NCBI GenBank assembly: GCA_902463905.1
Contig: CABQHF010000002.1
Coordinates: 1-32,432, forward strand
Origin: an uncultured Faecalibacterium sp.
GTDB lineage: Bacteria; Bacillota; Clostridia; Oscillospirales; Ruminococcaceae
Length of the DNA stretch: 32,432 nt
Reading direction: 5' to 3'
In this document: piece by piece, positions 1 through 7,545 of the stretch
Layout of the letters: each line of letters starts with the position of its first letter
Position numbering within the stretch: position 1 is the first letter of the stretch
Position numbers and translations under genes: made by a program
The notes under the pieces: model-generated
What the model saw: only the letters and a program-made list of their open reading frames with translations
The model's database searches: none
Told to the model about the DNA's origin: nothing

Positions 1-587
1 TGTCGGCGGCTTACATTGAGCTGTTCCGCAACACGCCCTACCTTTTGTGGATCTTCGTGTGCGTGGTGTTCTGCCCCTGCCCGGACTTCTTTGCCCGCAA
101 GATGTTTGGCCTGACCAGCGTGGAGATGAAGCTGCTGTTCAAGGCTTCGCTGGCACTGATCCTGTTCAACTCCTCGGTCATCGCCGAAATCGTCCGGGGC
201 GGCCTGAACGGTGTTGCAAAGGGCCAGTTTGAAGCCGGTTATGCACAGGGCTTCAACACGGCAGAGGTGCTGGTCTACATCATCCTGCCCCAGGCCTATC
301 GGAATATCATCCCGACCCTGCTCAGCCAGGTCATCACCACCATCAAGGACTCGTCTTATCTTGCCAACGTGGCCACCATCGAGCTGATGGCCCGCATCCG
401 CCAGCTGCTGAGTGCAGCGGGCACCTACAACGGCCTTGGCACCGTGAATGTCTCGGATGTCATGGTGCTGTTCGGCACGGCCTGTGTCATCTATTTCGTC
501 ATCAACTTCACCCTGAGCTGCATCGTGCGGTCGATGCAGGCCCGGCGGAAGAAGGCACTGGTCTTTGCCCCGGCAAGGGCCGCCTGA
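1..587 (+). CDS. Amino-acid ABC transporter permease, C-terminal part (5' end outside window)
   Basis: This is an inner-membrane permease of the polar amino-acid (His/Glu/Gln/Arg/opine) ABC importer family. The first complete codon in frame is at position 3, and the gene enters from upstream. The opening residues YIELFRNTPYLLW match the family's conserved ELFRGTPLL-like segment just after the first membrane helix. An EAA-type cytoplasmic loop follows (EAGYAQGFNTAEVLVYIILP), which contacts the ATPase. A final hydrophobic helix (VIYFVINFTLSCIV) leads into a basic tail. About 194 residues are present of roughly 220-270 usual. The substrate cannot be told from this part, and the ATPase and binding protein must lie upstream. 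A terminator hairpin at 637-682 suggests it is the last gene of its operon. Confidence 0.88.
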   Translation, partial: SAAYIELFRNTPYLLWIFVCVVFCPCPDFFARKMFGLTSVEMKLLFKASLALILFNSSVIAEIVRGGLNGVAKGQFEAGYAQGFNTAEVLVYIILPQAYRNIIPTLLSQVITTIKDSSYLANVATIELMARIRQLLSAAGTYNGLGTVNVSDVMVLFGTACVIYFVINFTLSCIVRSMQARRKKALVFAPARAA

Positions 588-636
588 ACCGTCATTTTCA
601 TCGTCTACCTCCTGTTTTCCCACCCTTTCACACCAG

Positions 637-682
637 AAAGAATGCCCCCGGTATGCACACAGCGTACCGGGGACATTCTTTT
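637..682 (+). terminator. Terminator-like hairpin after the ABC permease
   Basis: The arm AAAGAATG...CCCCGGTA pairs with TACCGGGG...CATTCTTTT around a short loop at about 655-662. Single mismatches or bulges interrupt the long stem. The U-rich 3' end is part of the stem. It lies 50 bases past the permease stop. Confidence 0.65.
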
Positions 683-700
683 GCGCCGGTTACGGCATAC

Positions 701-731
701 AAAAAAGTGCCCCCTCTGTGGAGGGGACACT
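701..731 (-). terminator. Intrinsic terminator of the acetolactate synthase gene
   Basis: On the minus strand an 11-bp stem (AGTGTCCCCTC with GAGGGGGCACT, loop CACA) is followed by six U. One pair is a U-G wobble only on the minus-strand RNA, so the structure fits minus-strand transcription. It lies about 24 bases past the stop at 755. Confidence 0.85.
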
Positions 732-754
732 GATGATTCAGTACAGAGCCGGGA

Positions 755-2413
755 TCAGTCGCTGCTCTGCTGGTAAACTTCTTTCAGGTGGGCGGAGAGT
801 TTCATGTTCTCACTATAATCCACCGGCACCACGATGACGCTGGGCACTGTCTGACGGAAGGCTTCTTCCAGCGTGGGGATCAGGTCGGCAGCCTTTTCCA
901 CCCGGTAGCCCTTGCAGCGCATGGCCTCGGCCAGCAGCTTGAAGTCCGGGTTCGTGAAGTCCACATAGCAGTGCTCACCGCCAAACTGCTCCTGCTCCTT
1001 CCACTTGATGAGGCCGTAGCTGGAGTCCTCCCAGATCAGGGTGACGAAGGGCATTTTCTCGCGCACGGCGGTCTCCAGCTCCTGGCTGTTCATCATGAAA
1101 CCGCCGTCGCCGCAGACAGCCAGCACCTTTTTGTCCGGGTTCAAAAGCTTTGCCGCAAAGGCACCCGGGATGGAAAAGCCCATGCTGGCAAAGCCGTTGG
1201 AGATCAGGCAGGTGTTGGGCGCATAGCAGTCGTAGTGGCGCGCGATCCACATCTTGTGGGCGCCCACATCGCTGACGAGGATGTCCTCCCGGCCCATCAC
1301 CTTGCGCACATCCGCCAGGATGCGTGCCGGTTTCATGGGGCAGCTGTCATCGCTGGACATGGTGGTATGCTCGGCCACCATGGTCTCGCGCAGGGCCAGT
1401 GCAAACTCCGGCTCAGCGTCGCGGTGGGCACAGCGCAGGATCTCGTAAATGCTCTCGGAGATATCGCCCACCACTTCCACGGCGGGCTGATAGTGTTTGT
1501 TGACGTCGGCGGGGGCGTTGTCGATGTGCAGGATGGTCATGTCCTCCCGGGCACCCCATTTGGCGGGGGCGCATTCCACGATGTCGTAGCCGATGGCAAT
1601 GACCAGATCTGCCCGGTCGAACACCTGGTTCACATAGTCCTTCTGGGGGATGCCGATAGTCCACAGGCTGTATTTGTCGTCCATGGGGATGATGCCCTTT
1701 GCCATCATGGTATTCACTACCGGGATGTGCAGCCGGTCGGCCAGCTCGGTCACGGCGGCAGCGGCATGGCCGCGCACCGCCCCGGCACCGGCCAGGATCA
1801 CCGGGTTCCTTGCCTCGCTGATGATCTTGCCGGCTGCCGCAATGTGGGTAGGGTCGGCGTAAAGATCATGCAGCTGCTGCCGCTTCAGGGGCACAGCGTC
1901 CGCAGGCATCTTGGCGATGTTCTGGGGCAGGTCGATGTGGGTGGCACCGGGCTTGCCTTTTTCGGCGTGCTTGAAGGCCAGCCGCACGATCTCGCCCACC
2001 GTGTCCGGGCGGATGATCTGCTTGGAACGCTTGGTGATGGGCTCGAACATGGCGGTCAGGTCCAGGTACTGGTGGCTGGTCAGCTGCATCCGGTCGGTGC
2101 CCACCTGGCCGGTGATGGCCACCAGCGGTGCACCGTCCAGATAGGCATCCGCCACGCCGGTGACAAGGTTGGTGGCACCGGGCCCAAGGGTGGAAAGGCA
2201 GACGCCTGCCCGCCCGGTCAGGCGGCCCCAGACATCGGCCATAAAGGCAGCGCCCTGCTCGTGGCGCACCGGGATGAAGCGGATGTGGCTGTCCCGGATG
2301 GCAAACATCAGGTCCAGCGTTTCTTCACCGGGGATGCCGAAAATGACGCTGACGCCTTCGGCTTCCAGGCAGTCCACCAGGACCTGTGCGGTAGTCTTTT
2401 GTTTTTCCTTCAT
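755..2413 (-). CDS. alsS: Acetolactate synthase, catabolic (AlsS-like) type
   Basis: This is a thiamine-diphosphate enzyme that condenses two pyruvates to 2-acetolactate. The N-terminal domain has the ThDP-activating glutamate (VRHEQGAAFMA, about residue 52) and GPGATN. The C-terminal cofactor motif GDGGFMMNSQELETA and the ending VPVDYSENM resemble Bacillus/Lactococcus AlsS more than biosynthetic IlvB (GDGSFQMN). No small subunit gene is adjacent, which fits a catabolic role in acetoin formation or pyruvate overflow. I chose the ATG at 2413 because AGGAG lies 11 bases upstream; an ATG at 2440 has no such site. Length is 552 residues, normal for the family. Other ThDP enzymes of this fold (oxalyl-CoA decarboxylase, glyoxylate carboligase) are less likely. 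It is expressed alone, behind a leader hairpin at 2443-2481. Confidence 0.8.
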   Translation of the reverse strand: MKEKQKTTAQVLVDCLEAEGVSVIFGIPGEETLDLMFAIRDSHIRFIPVRHEQGAAFMADVWGRLTGRAGVCLSTLGPGATNLVTGVADAYLDGAPLVAITGQVGTDRMQLTSHQYLDLTAMFEPITKRSKQIIRPDTVGEIVRLAFKHAEKGKPGATHIDLPQNIAKMPADAVPLKRQQLHDLYADPTHIAAAGKIISEARNPVILAGAGAVRGHAAAAVTELADRLHIPVVNTMMAKGIIPMDDKYSLWTIGIPQKDYVNQVFDRADLVIAIGYDIVECAPAKWGAREDMTILHIDNAPADVNKHYQPAVEVVGDISESIYEILRCAHRDAEPEFALALRETMVAEHTTMSSDDSCPMKPARILADVRKVMGREDILVSDVGAHKMWIARHYDCYAPNTCLISNGFASMGFSIPGAFAAKLLNPDKKVLAVCGDGGFMMNSQELETAVREKMPFVTLIWEDSSYGLIKWKEQEQFGGEHCYVDFTNPDFKLLAEAMRCKGYRVEKAADLIPTLEEAFRQTVPSVIVVPVDYSENMKLSAHLKEVYQQSSD

Positions 2414-2442
2414 TTTTCTGGTTGCTCCTATCATCTGCATAA

Positions 2443-2481
2443 CAAAAAAGGCAGCGTGACCGGATGGGCCACACTGCCTTT
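2443..2481 (-). terminator. Leader terminator (attenuator-like hairpin) upstream of alsS
   Basis: On the minus strand AAAGGCAGTGTGGCC pairs fully, with U-G wobbles, to GGTCACGCTGCCTTT around a 6-base loop. Six U follow. The wobbles pair only in the minus-strand RNA. It starts about 3 nt after the predicted transcription start and lies between the alsS promoter and its start codon, so it can only act on alsS itself. Confidence 0.75.
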
Positions 2482-2490
2482 GCAGAGTTT

Positions 2491-2519
2491 ATTTTACTGT
2501 TTTCTGTACGCCTGCGCAA
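2491..2519 (-). promoter_or_regulatory. SigmaA-type promoter of alsS
   Basis: Read on the minus strand: TTGCGC (2519-2514), a 17-base spacer, TAAAAT (2496-2491). The predicted start is near 2484. Confidence 0.65.
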
Positions 2520-2604
2520 GAGCCAGATTCTACAAAAATGCGGCCTGCAAAGGCCGTGGAGTTGGCAAGGGGTGCAAGGGGCGAAATTTCTGTGTGGGAA
2601 AATA

Positions 2605-2633
2605 TTGACAAAATTCTGAATGGTTTTTATAAT
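2605..2633 (+). promoter_or_regulatory. Consensus sigmaA promoter of the ATP-grasp cluster
   Basis: TTGACA at 2605-2610, a 17-base spacer, and TATAAT at 2628-2633. Both boxes match the consensus perfectly. The predicted start is near 2640, 145 bases before the ATG at 2785. It is divergent from the alsS promoter. Confidence 0.9.
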
Positions 2634-2642
2634 AGAATCAAC

Positions 2643-2682
2643 AAAAGGCGATGTGGCCCACAGCGGGCTGCATCGCCTTTTT
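2643..2682 (+). terminator. Leader terminator (attenuator-like hairpin) of the ATP-grasp cluster
   Basis: AAAAGGCGATGTGGCCC (2643-2659) pairs with GGGCTGCATCGCCTTTT (2665-2681). Two U-G/G-U wobbles are valid only in the plus-strand RNA. A U-run and further T-rich sequence follow. It begins about 3 nt after the predicted start. Unless it is bypassed, it should stop transcription at about +43. Its 5' arm resembles that of the alsS leader hairpin. Confidence 0.75.
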
Positions 2683-2701
2683 GCTTTTTGTTTTTGCATT
2701 C

Positions 2702-2745
2702 CCGGCAGGGGTGTGGCCGGCGCGGGAAAGGCCGGTGCCTGCCGG
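2702..2745 (+). other. Second leader hairpin of the ATP-grasp cluster
   Basis: CCGGCAGG pairs with CCTGCCGG, with an inner CCGGC/GCCGG stem, between the leader terminator and the ATG at 2785. Its role is unknown. I do not recognise it as a known riboswitch. Confidence 0.5.
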
Positions 2746-2784
2746 ATGCAGGAACACCAATCCAGAATAAAAGAGGGGAATTTC

Positions 2785-4098
2785 ATGGATCAACTGGTAA
2801 AACATCAGCAAATCATCAACGACCAGCTGGCACGGTACGGGGTCAAGTTTGGTCTGTACAAGAACGGCACCTTCCAGGAACGGCTGTTCCCGTTCGACCC
2901 GCTGCCACGGGTGATTACGGCGCAGGAATTTGCGATACTGGAAAAGGGCCTTGTCCAGCGTGTCAATGCGCTGAACCTGTTCCTGAAAGACGTCTATGGA
3001 GACAAAAAAATCATCCGGGACGGTATCGTGCCGGAGGACTTTGTGTTTGCGGGCAGCGGTTACCTGCCGCAGTGTGAGGGCTTTGTGCCGCCCAAGGGCG
3101 TGTACAGCCACATCTCCGGCATCGACCTTGTGCAGGCGAAGGACGGCAGCTGGTTCATTCTGGAGGATAACCTCCGCATCCCCAGCGGCGCATCCTACCC
3201 GCTCATTGCGCGGGAGCTGTGCCGCCGGTGCAGCCCGGAGACCTTCAGCGGGAACGCCATTGTGGACAACCGGAATTACGCGCAGCTGCTGCGGCAGACC
3301 ATGGACTCGGTGAACACTGGCGGCATCAATGTGGTGTTCACGCCCGGGCGGTACAATGCAGCCTACTTCGAGCACAGCTATCTGGCCGAAAAGACCGGCG
3401 CCGTGCTGGCAGAGTGCGGGGATCTGTATACGGAGGATAACAAGGTCTGGCTCCGGACGGTGCATGGCGCAGAGCGTGTGGGTGCGATCTACCGCCGCAT
3501 CAGCGATGAATATCTCGACCCGCTTGCCTTCAAGCCGGAAAGCCTCATCGGCATTCCGGGCGTCATGGATGCCTACCGCGCCGGGAATGTGGCGCTGCTG
3601 AACGCACCGGGCAACGGCGTGGCGGACGACAAGGGCATTTATTATTTCGTCCCGAAGATGATCAAATATTATCTGGGCGAAGAGCCCATCCTGCAGAACG
3701 CGCCCACCTATCTGCCGTTCTACGAAGAGGACCGCAAGTATGTGCTGGAGCATCTGGAAACGCTGGTGGTCAAGGACGTGGCAGAGGCCGGCGGTTATGG
3801 CGTGGTGTTCGGGCGCGACATGACGAAACAGCAGCTGGAAGATTTCCGCACCACCATCCGCAACGAGCCGCGGTGGTTCATCGCACAGGAAGTCATCGAC
3901 TTTCTGGATCTGCCCATTATGGAAGGCGGCGAAAAAGTGCCCCGCAAGGCAGACCTGCGCGCCTTTGTGCTGAGCAGCGGCGAGGAAACAAAGGTCTGGG
4001 CCAGCGGCCTGACCCGCTTCTCCCGCAACCCGGACAGCTTTGTGGTCAACAGTTCTCAAGGAGGAGGTTTCAAGGACACATGGGTATTATCTCGCTGA
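2785..4098 (+). CDS. Circularly permuted ATP-grasp protein (CP_ATPgrasp_2 type)
   Basis: This is a predicted ATP-dependent carboxylate-amine ligase of the circularly permuted ATP-grasp family, likely cytoplasmic. Family motifs are clear: WFILEDNLRIPSGASYPL in the first half, VVKDVAEAGGYGVVFG as the nucleotide loop, and near the C-terminus RKADLRAFVL, GLTRF and VNSSQGGGFKDTWVL. Length is 437 residues, slightly short of the usual 470 or so. The ATG at 2785 has AGAGGGG about 8 bases upstream; longer in-frame starts lack a site and run into the leader hairpins. It overlaps the next gene by 19 bases, and the codons for its conserved SQGGG carry that gene's ribosome-binding site. In other genomes this family sits beside alpha-E and transglutaminase proteins and is thought to make amide or peptide bonds. 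The substrate is unknown. Confidence 0.88.
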   Translation: MDQLVKHQQIINDQLARYGVKFGLYKNGTFQERLFPFDPLPRVITAQEFAILEKGLVQRVNALNLFLKDVYGDKKIIRDGIVPEDFVFAGSGYLPQCEGFVPPKGVYSHISGIDLVQAKDGSWFILEDNLRIPSGASYPLIARELCRRCSPETFSGNAIVDNRNYAQLLRQTMDSVNTGGINVVFTPGRYNAAYFEHSYLAEKTGAVLAECGDLYTEDNKVWLRTVHGAERVGAIYRRISDEYLDPLAFKPESLIGIPGVMDAYRAGNVALLNAPGNGVADDKGIYYFVPKMIKYYLGEEPILQNAPTYLPFYEEDRKYVLEHLETLVVKDVAEAGGYGVVFGRDMTKQQLEDFRTTIRNEPRWFIAQEVIDFLDLPIMEGGEKVPRKADLRAFVLSSGEETKVWASGLTRFSRNPDSFVVNSSQGGGFKDTWVLSR

Positions 4099-4760
4099 AC
4101 AAGGCCAGCCGCCTGTACTGGCTGGGGCGCTACACCGAGCGCGTTTATACAGGGCTGAAAAAGGCAAAACCGATCTATGATGCCACGGTGGATGGCGGAG
4201 AGGCCGACTTTGCGGACTACTGCCGCCGTCTGGGGATCCCCGGCGGATATGCCGGCACCGCCGATTTCTGCAAACGCTATTTCTTTGACCGGACAAATCC
4301 AAACTCCCTGACGGCAAGCCTGGTCTATGCCTATGATAATGCCGTGGTTCTGCGGGACACCCTGACCACGGTGACCCTCTCCTACATCCAGCTTGCCATG
4401 AGCGCCATGGAAAAGGCCTCCCACAGCGATACGCCGGGCGTGCCGCTCCAGTGGGTGCTGGACGATATCCTGGCCTTCCGCGGCTCCTGTGAGGAAAGCA
4501 TCCGGGACGAGGAGACCCGCAACATCATCCGCCTTGGCACCAGCGTGGAGCGGGTGGACCTGTATCTGCGGCTGGACGAAGAGCCGGAGCGGATCCGGCA
4601 GGAGTTCGAACGGCTGTTCAACCGCCTGTACAAGACGCAGCTTGCCCCCGATAAGGAGCGGCTGGACCTGCTGGTGGACGCGCTGCTGGATTCCTCCAAG
4701 CCGGATGTGCCGGCGGCGGAACTGGTCACAGCGGTGGAGAACCTTTTTCTCGACCTGTGA
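4080..4760 (+). CDS. Alpha-E domain protein, short form
   Basis: This is an alpha-helical protein of the alpha-E family, the regular genomic partner of circularly permuted ATP-grasp ligases; its biochemical role is not established. The start MGIISLNKASRLYWLGRYTERV is the diagnostic N-terminus (SRxYWLGRYxER). The rest is helical and highly charged, for example NIIRLGTSVERVDLYLRL. At about 226 residues it is shorter than the usual 300 or more. It looks intact, with a proper start and stop. Translation is probably coupled: the ATG lies within the end of the ATP-grasp gene, and AAGGAGGAGG about 12 bases upstream is built from that gene's SQGGG codons. Confidence 0.82.
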   Translation: MGIISLNKASRLYWLGRYTERVYTGLKKAKPIYDATVDGGEADFADYCRRLGIPGGYAGTADFCKRYFFDRTNPNSLTASLVYAYDNAVVLRDTLTTVTLSYIQLAMSAMEKASHSDTPGVPLQWVLDDILAFRGSCEESIRDEETRNIIRLGTSVERVDLYLRLDEEPERIRQEFERLFNRLYKTQLAPDKERLDLLVDALLDSSKPDVPAAELVTAVENLFLDL

Positions 4761-4802
4761 AGGAGGGGAGAAGGCCGACTGGGAAACACCGAGGAACGAA
4801 CA

Positions 4803-5588
4803 ATGACCGAACTGGAATTTTATTTTCATACCGGGGTGGAATTTTCCGCTCCGGTCAGCGGGCACACCTTTGCACTGCACTGCCTGCCGATGGAGGACGA
4901 CGCCCAGACGCTGCAGAGCTATGCAGTCCGCCTGGAACCCGGTGCAGAGTACGCCCTGCATAAAGACGGTTTTGGCAGCTGGCTGGTGTGCGGCAGCTGT
5001 CAGGAGCCGCATCAGGTGTTCCGCTACGATACGCACGGCATCGTGCAGGTGGAGGGCAATGCAAAGGCGAAACCGGTGAACCCGGTGCTGAAGCAGTTCA
5101 CCCCTCTCACCGCCATGACGGAGGAACTGGAGGCTCTGTGGCAGAGCCTCCCGCTGGAAGGCAAAAGTCCGCAGGAACAGGCCGAACTGCTGAACGGCGC
5201 GGCTGCAGGCGCGCTGCACTATGTGCCGGGCGTCACAGGGCTTACCACAACGGCCGGGCAGGCACTGGCGCTGGGCAGCGGGGTCTGTCAGGATTACACC
5301 CACATCCTGCTGGCGCTGGCACGGCGATCCGGTTTTGCGGCGCGCTACTGCATGGGGCTCGTGCCCGGAGAGGGCGCCACCCACGCATGGGCAGAGATCG
5401 CCCTGCCGGACGGCTGGCACGGCTACGACCCCACCTTTGCCTGTGATGCGGGCGAGGATCATGTGCGGTTTGCCGTGGGCCGGGACGCCGCCGACTGCCG
5501 TGCAGAACGCGGGATCTTCCGCGGCATGGCAGAGCAGACCTTGGACACCGGGATGCGGCTGAACGTCCGCGAGAACAGAACGAGATAA
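4803..5588 (+). CDS. Transglutaminase-like (papain-fold) protein
   Basis: This 261-residue protein has an N-terminal beta-rich half, as in bacterial transglutaminase N-terminal domains, and a C-terminal catalytic half. The Cys-His-Asp triad is visible: GSGVCQDYTHILLALAR (Cys162), GATHAWAEI (His194) and HGYDPT (Asp209). Such proteins may act as peptidases, amidases or transferases; those linked to alpha-E and ATP-grasp genes are thought to cut or transfer an amide formed by the ligase. There is no signal peptide, so it is likely cytoplasmic. It starts 42 bases after the alpha-E gene, with GAGGA upstream of the ATG, and is clearly in the same transcript. A strong terminator follows at once. Confidence 0.86.
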   Translation: MTELEFYFHTGVEFSAPVSGHTFALHCLPMEDDAQTLQSYAVRLEPGAEYALHKDGFGSWLVCGSCQEPHQVFRYDTHGIVQVEGNAKAKPVNPVLKQFTPLTAMTEELEALWQSLPLEGKSPQEQAELLNGAAAGALHYVPGVTGLTTTAGQALALGSGVCQDYTHILLALARRSGFAARYCMGLVPGEGATHAWAEIALPDGWHGYDPTFACDAGEDHVRFAVGRDAADCRAERGIFRGMAEQTLDTGMRLNVRENRTR

Positions 5589-5601
5589 GGCAATGTCGTC
5601 G

Positions 5602-5635
5602 GGCTTCTGCTGGATACCGGCAGGAGCCTTTTTTA
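5602..5635 (+). terminator. Intrinsic terminator between the transglutaminase and M14 genes
   Basis: GGCTTCTGCTGG pairs with CCGGCAGGAGCC (12 bp with two wobbles, loop ATA), followed by TTTTTT. Only 27 bases separate it from the next start codon and I see no promoter there. The downstream pair probably depends on read-through, giving it a lower expression level. Confidence 0.85.
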
Positions 5636-5661
5636 TCATAAGAAAGGAGCGTGTAAGGACA

Positions 5662-6600
5662 ATGGAAGAAACAGTTACAAGCCTTTCGCTTGCGGTCCAT
5701 GAAAAACTGGAACTGAGAAAGAACCGCCTGACCCCGCTGCCCGGCAACGACAGCGGCAAACGCATCTGCGTGGTGACCGGCATTCATGGCGATGAGCTGG
5801 AAGGGCAGTATGTGGTCTACCTGCTCAACCGCCGCATTCAGGAGCACCCGGAGCTGTTGACCGGTACGGTGGATATCTACCCGGCGGTCAACCCGCTGGG
5901 CATCAATACCATCCAGCGCGGCATCCCACTGTTTGACCTGGATATGAACCGCATCTTCCCGGGGGATACCGACGGCCCGATGGCGGAGTATTACGCCCAT
6001 GAGGTCGTGGAGGATATGCGCGGTGCGGACATCGCCATTGATATCCATGCCTCCAACATCTATCTGCGGGAGCTGCCGCAGGTGCGCATTTCGGAGGAAA
6101 CTGCCCCGGCCCTTGTGCCGCTAGCAGAGCAGCTGAACGTGGACTTTGTGTGGATCCATGCGGCGGCAACAGTGCTGGAAAGCACGCTGGCCCACAGCCT
6201 GAATGTGCTTGGCACTCACTGCCTCGTTGTGGAAATGGGCGTCGGCATGCGGCTGACCAAAAGTTACGGCGAACAGCTCGTGGAGGGCATCCTCAACCTG
6301 ATGCACACCCAGGGCATGTGGAGCGGTGAGACGCTCCCGCCCCGCAAGCCTATCGTCAGCAAGGACGAAGTGACCTTTATCAATGCGGATAAAGCCGGCA
6401 TTTTTATCCCCAACGTAGAACATAACGGCATCGTGAAGAAGGGGCAGGAGCTGGCGGTCATCGCCGACCCGCTGACCGGGGAAATCCGCCAGACCCTGAT
6501 GGCTCCGGCGGATGGACTGCTGTTTACCCTGCGGGAATACCCGGTGGTCTATCCGGGCAGCCTGCTGGCCCGCATCCTGACAGGAGGGTTCCAGAAATGA
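5662..6600 (+). CDS. M14-type zinc hydrolase, succinylglutamate desuccinylase/aspartoacylase (AstE-like) family
   Basis: This is a predicted zinc-dependent deacylase or carboxypeptidase-like enzyme of 312 residues. The zinc site is GIHGDELE (His42, Glu45) and DIHASN (His129). VVEMGVGM may supply the catalytic glutamate. The C-terminal 80 or so residues form a lipoyl-like beta domain (NGIVKKGQELAVI, EIRQTLMAPADGLLF) seen in many AstE-like proteins. I chose the ATG at 5662 because it follows AAGGAG and AAGGAC; the longer frame begins inside the terminator. It overlaps its paralogue by 4 bases (ATGA). It may trim or recycle the product of the upstream ligase. The substrate is unknown, and true succinylglutamate desuccinylase is unlikely because no other ast genes are near. 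Confidence 0.82.
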   Translation: MEETVTSLSLAVHEKLELRKNRLTPLPGNDSGKRICVVTGIHGDELEGQYVVYLLNRRIQEHPELLTGTVDIYPAVNPLGINTIQRGIPLFDLDMNRIFPGDTDGPMAEYYAHEVVEDMRGADIAIDIHASNIYLRELPQVRISEETAPALVPLAEQLNVDFVWIHAAATVLESTLAHSLNVLGTHCLVVEMGVGMRLTKSYGEQLVEGILNLMHTQGMWSGETLPPRKPIVSKDEVTFINADKAGIFIPNVEHNGIVKKGQELAVIADPLTGEIRQTLMAPADGLLFTLREYPVVYPGSLLARILTGGFQK

Positions 6601-7541
6601 GAGAAGAAACACTGTATACGCTGGAGACACCGTATCGCCAGAAATTCGAGATCAAGGGCTTCCGCTTCGGCGAGGGCGAAAAGGCCTGCGCCATCGTGGC
6701 AGCTGTGCGCGGCAATGAGGTGCAGCAGATGTATGTCTGCAGCCTGCTGGTGCAGCGGCTGCGCAAACTGGAGGAGCAGGGAGCCATCGCGCCCGGCAAC
6801 GAGTTTTTGGTGGTGCCCTGTGTGAACCATTTTTCCATGAACGTGGGCAGCCGCTTCTGGGCCATGGACAAGACGGACATCAACCGGATGTTCCCCGGCT
6901 ATGACCAGGGCGAGACCACCCAGCGCATCGCGGCAGCGCTGTTCGGGGCGGTGCAGGGCTACAAATACGGCATCCATTTTGCCTCATTTTATCTGCCTGG
7001 GGATTTTATGCCCCATGTGCGCATCATGAACACCGGCTATCAGACCGCCAGTCTGGGCAACCTGTTCGGCCTGCCCTATGTGGTCATGCGTAAACCGGAG
7101 CCCATCGACACCACGACCCTGAACTACAACTGGCAGATCTGGGAAACCAATGCGTTCAGCGTTTACACCAAGGAGACCGACGAGATCGACGAGCAGAGCG
7201 CACAGCAGGCGGTGGCCGCCGTGCTGCGGTATCTCAGCCGGGTAGGGCTGCTACACTACCAGTGCCACAGCGGCTATCTGTCGGCAGTGGTGCAGGAAAA
7301 TGAGATGGCAAATGTCCTCACGCCGACCGGCGGCATCTTCCGGCCATTTGTGCAGCCGGGGCAGGAAGTGGAGTATGGCCAGAAGCTGGGCGTGATCCTG
7401 GACCCCTTCACGGCCGAGGTAGAAGCCGAGATCCTGTGCCCCACCAGCGGCGTGATCTTCTTTGCGCTCAAAAAGCCCCTGACCACCGAGCATGAGGTGG
7501 CCTTCAAGGTGATCCGGCGGCTGCACGGAGGGTGCCTGTAA
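6597..7541 (+). CDS. AstE-like paralogue with a degenerate zinc site (probable pseudoenzyme)
   Basis: The 314 residues have the same two-domain plan as the gene before it: an N-terminal M14-like domain and a C-terminal lipoyl-like beta domain (GGIFRPFVQPGQEVEYGQKLGVI). The first metal motif reads AAVRGNEVQQ, so the zinc-binding His is Arg38 while Glu41 is kept. The second reads YGIHFAS: His127 remains, but the preceding Asp is Gly. INRMFPG is shared with the active copy. Loss of one metal ligand suggests it does not hydrolyse and may instead pair with or regulate the active copy. Its reading frame is clean and translationally coupled (ATGA overlap), so it is maintained. An altered metal site with residual activity is the alternative. 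Confidence 0.78.
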   Translation: MREETLYTLETPYRQKFEIKGFRFGEGEKACAIVAAVRGNEVQQMYVCSLLVQRLRKLEEQGAIAPGNEFLVVPCVNHFSMNVGSRFWAMDKTDINRMFPGYDQGETTQRIAAALFGAVQGYKYGIHFASFYLPGDFMPHVRIMNTGYQTASLGNLFGLPYVVMRKPEPIDTTTLNYNWQIWETNAFSVYTKETDEIDEQSAQQAVAAVLRYLSRVGLLHYQCHSGYLSAVVQENEMANVLTPTGGIFRPFVQPGQEVEYGQKLGVILDPFTAEVEAEILCPTSGVIFFALKKPLTTEHEVAFKVIRRLHGGCL

Positions 7542-7545
7542 AAAA

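Noticed and set aside
788..2608. 606-residue open frame on the plus strand opposite alsS
   Set aside because: It is antisense to a clear acetolactate synthase, is rich in His, Gly and Arg as shadow frames are, and has no family motif.
2640..2784. T-box or known amino-acid riboswitch in the ATP-grasp leader
   Set aside because: No T-box sequence or specifier stem is seen, and the terminator comes only about 3 nt after the start, leaving no room for an aptamer upstream.
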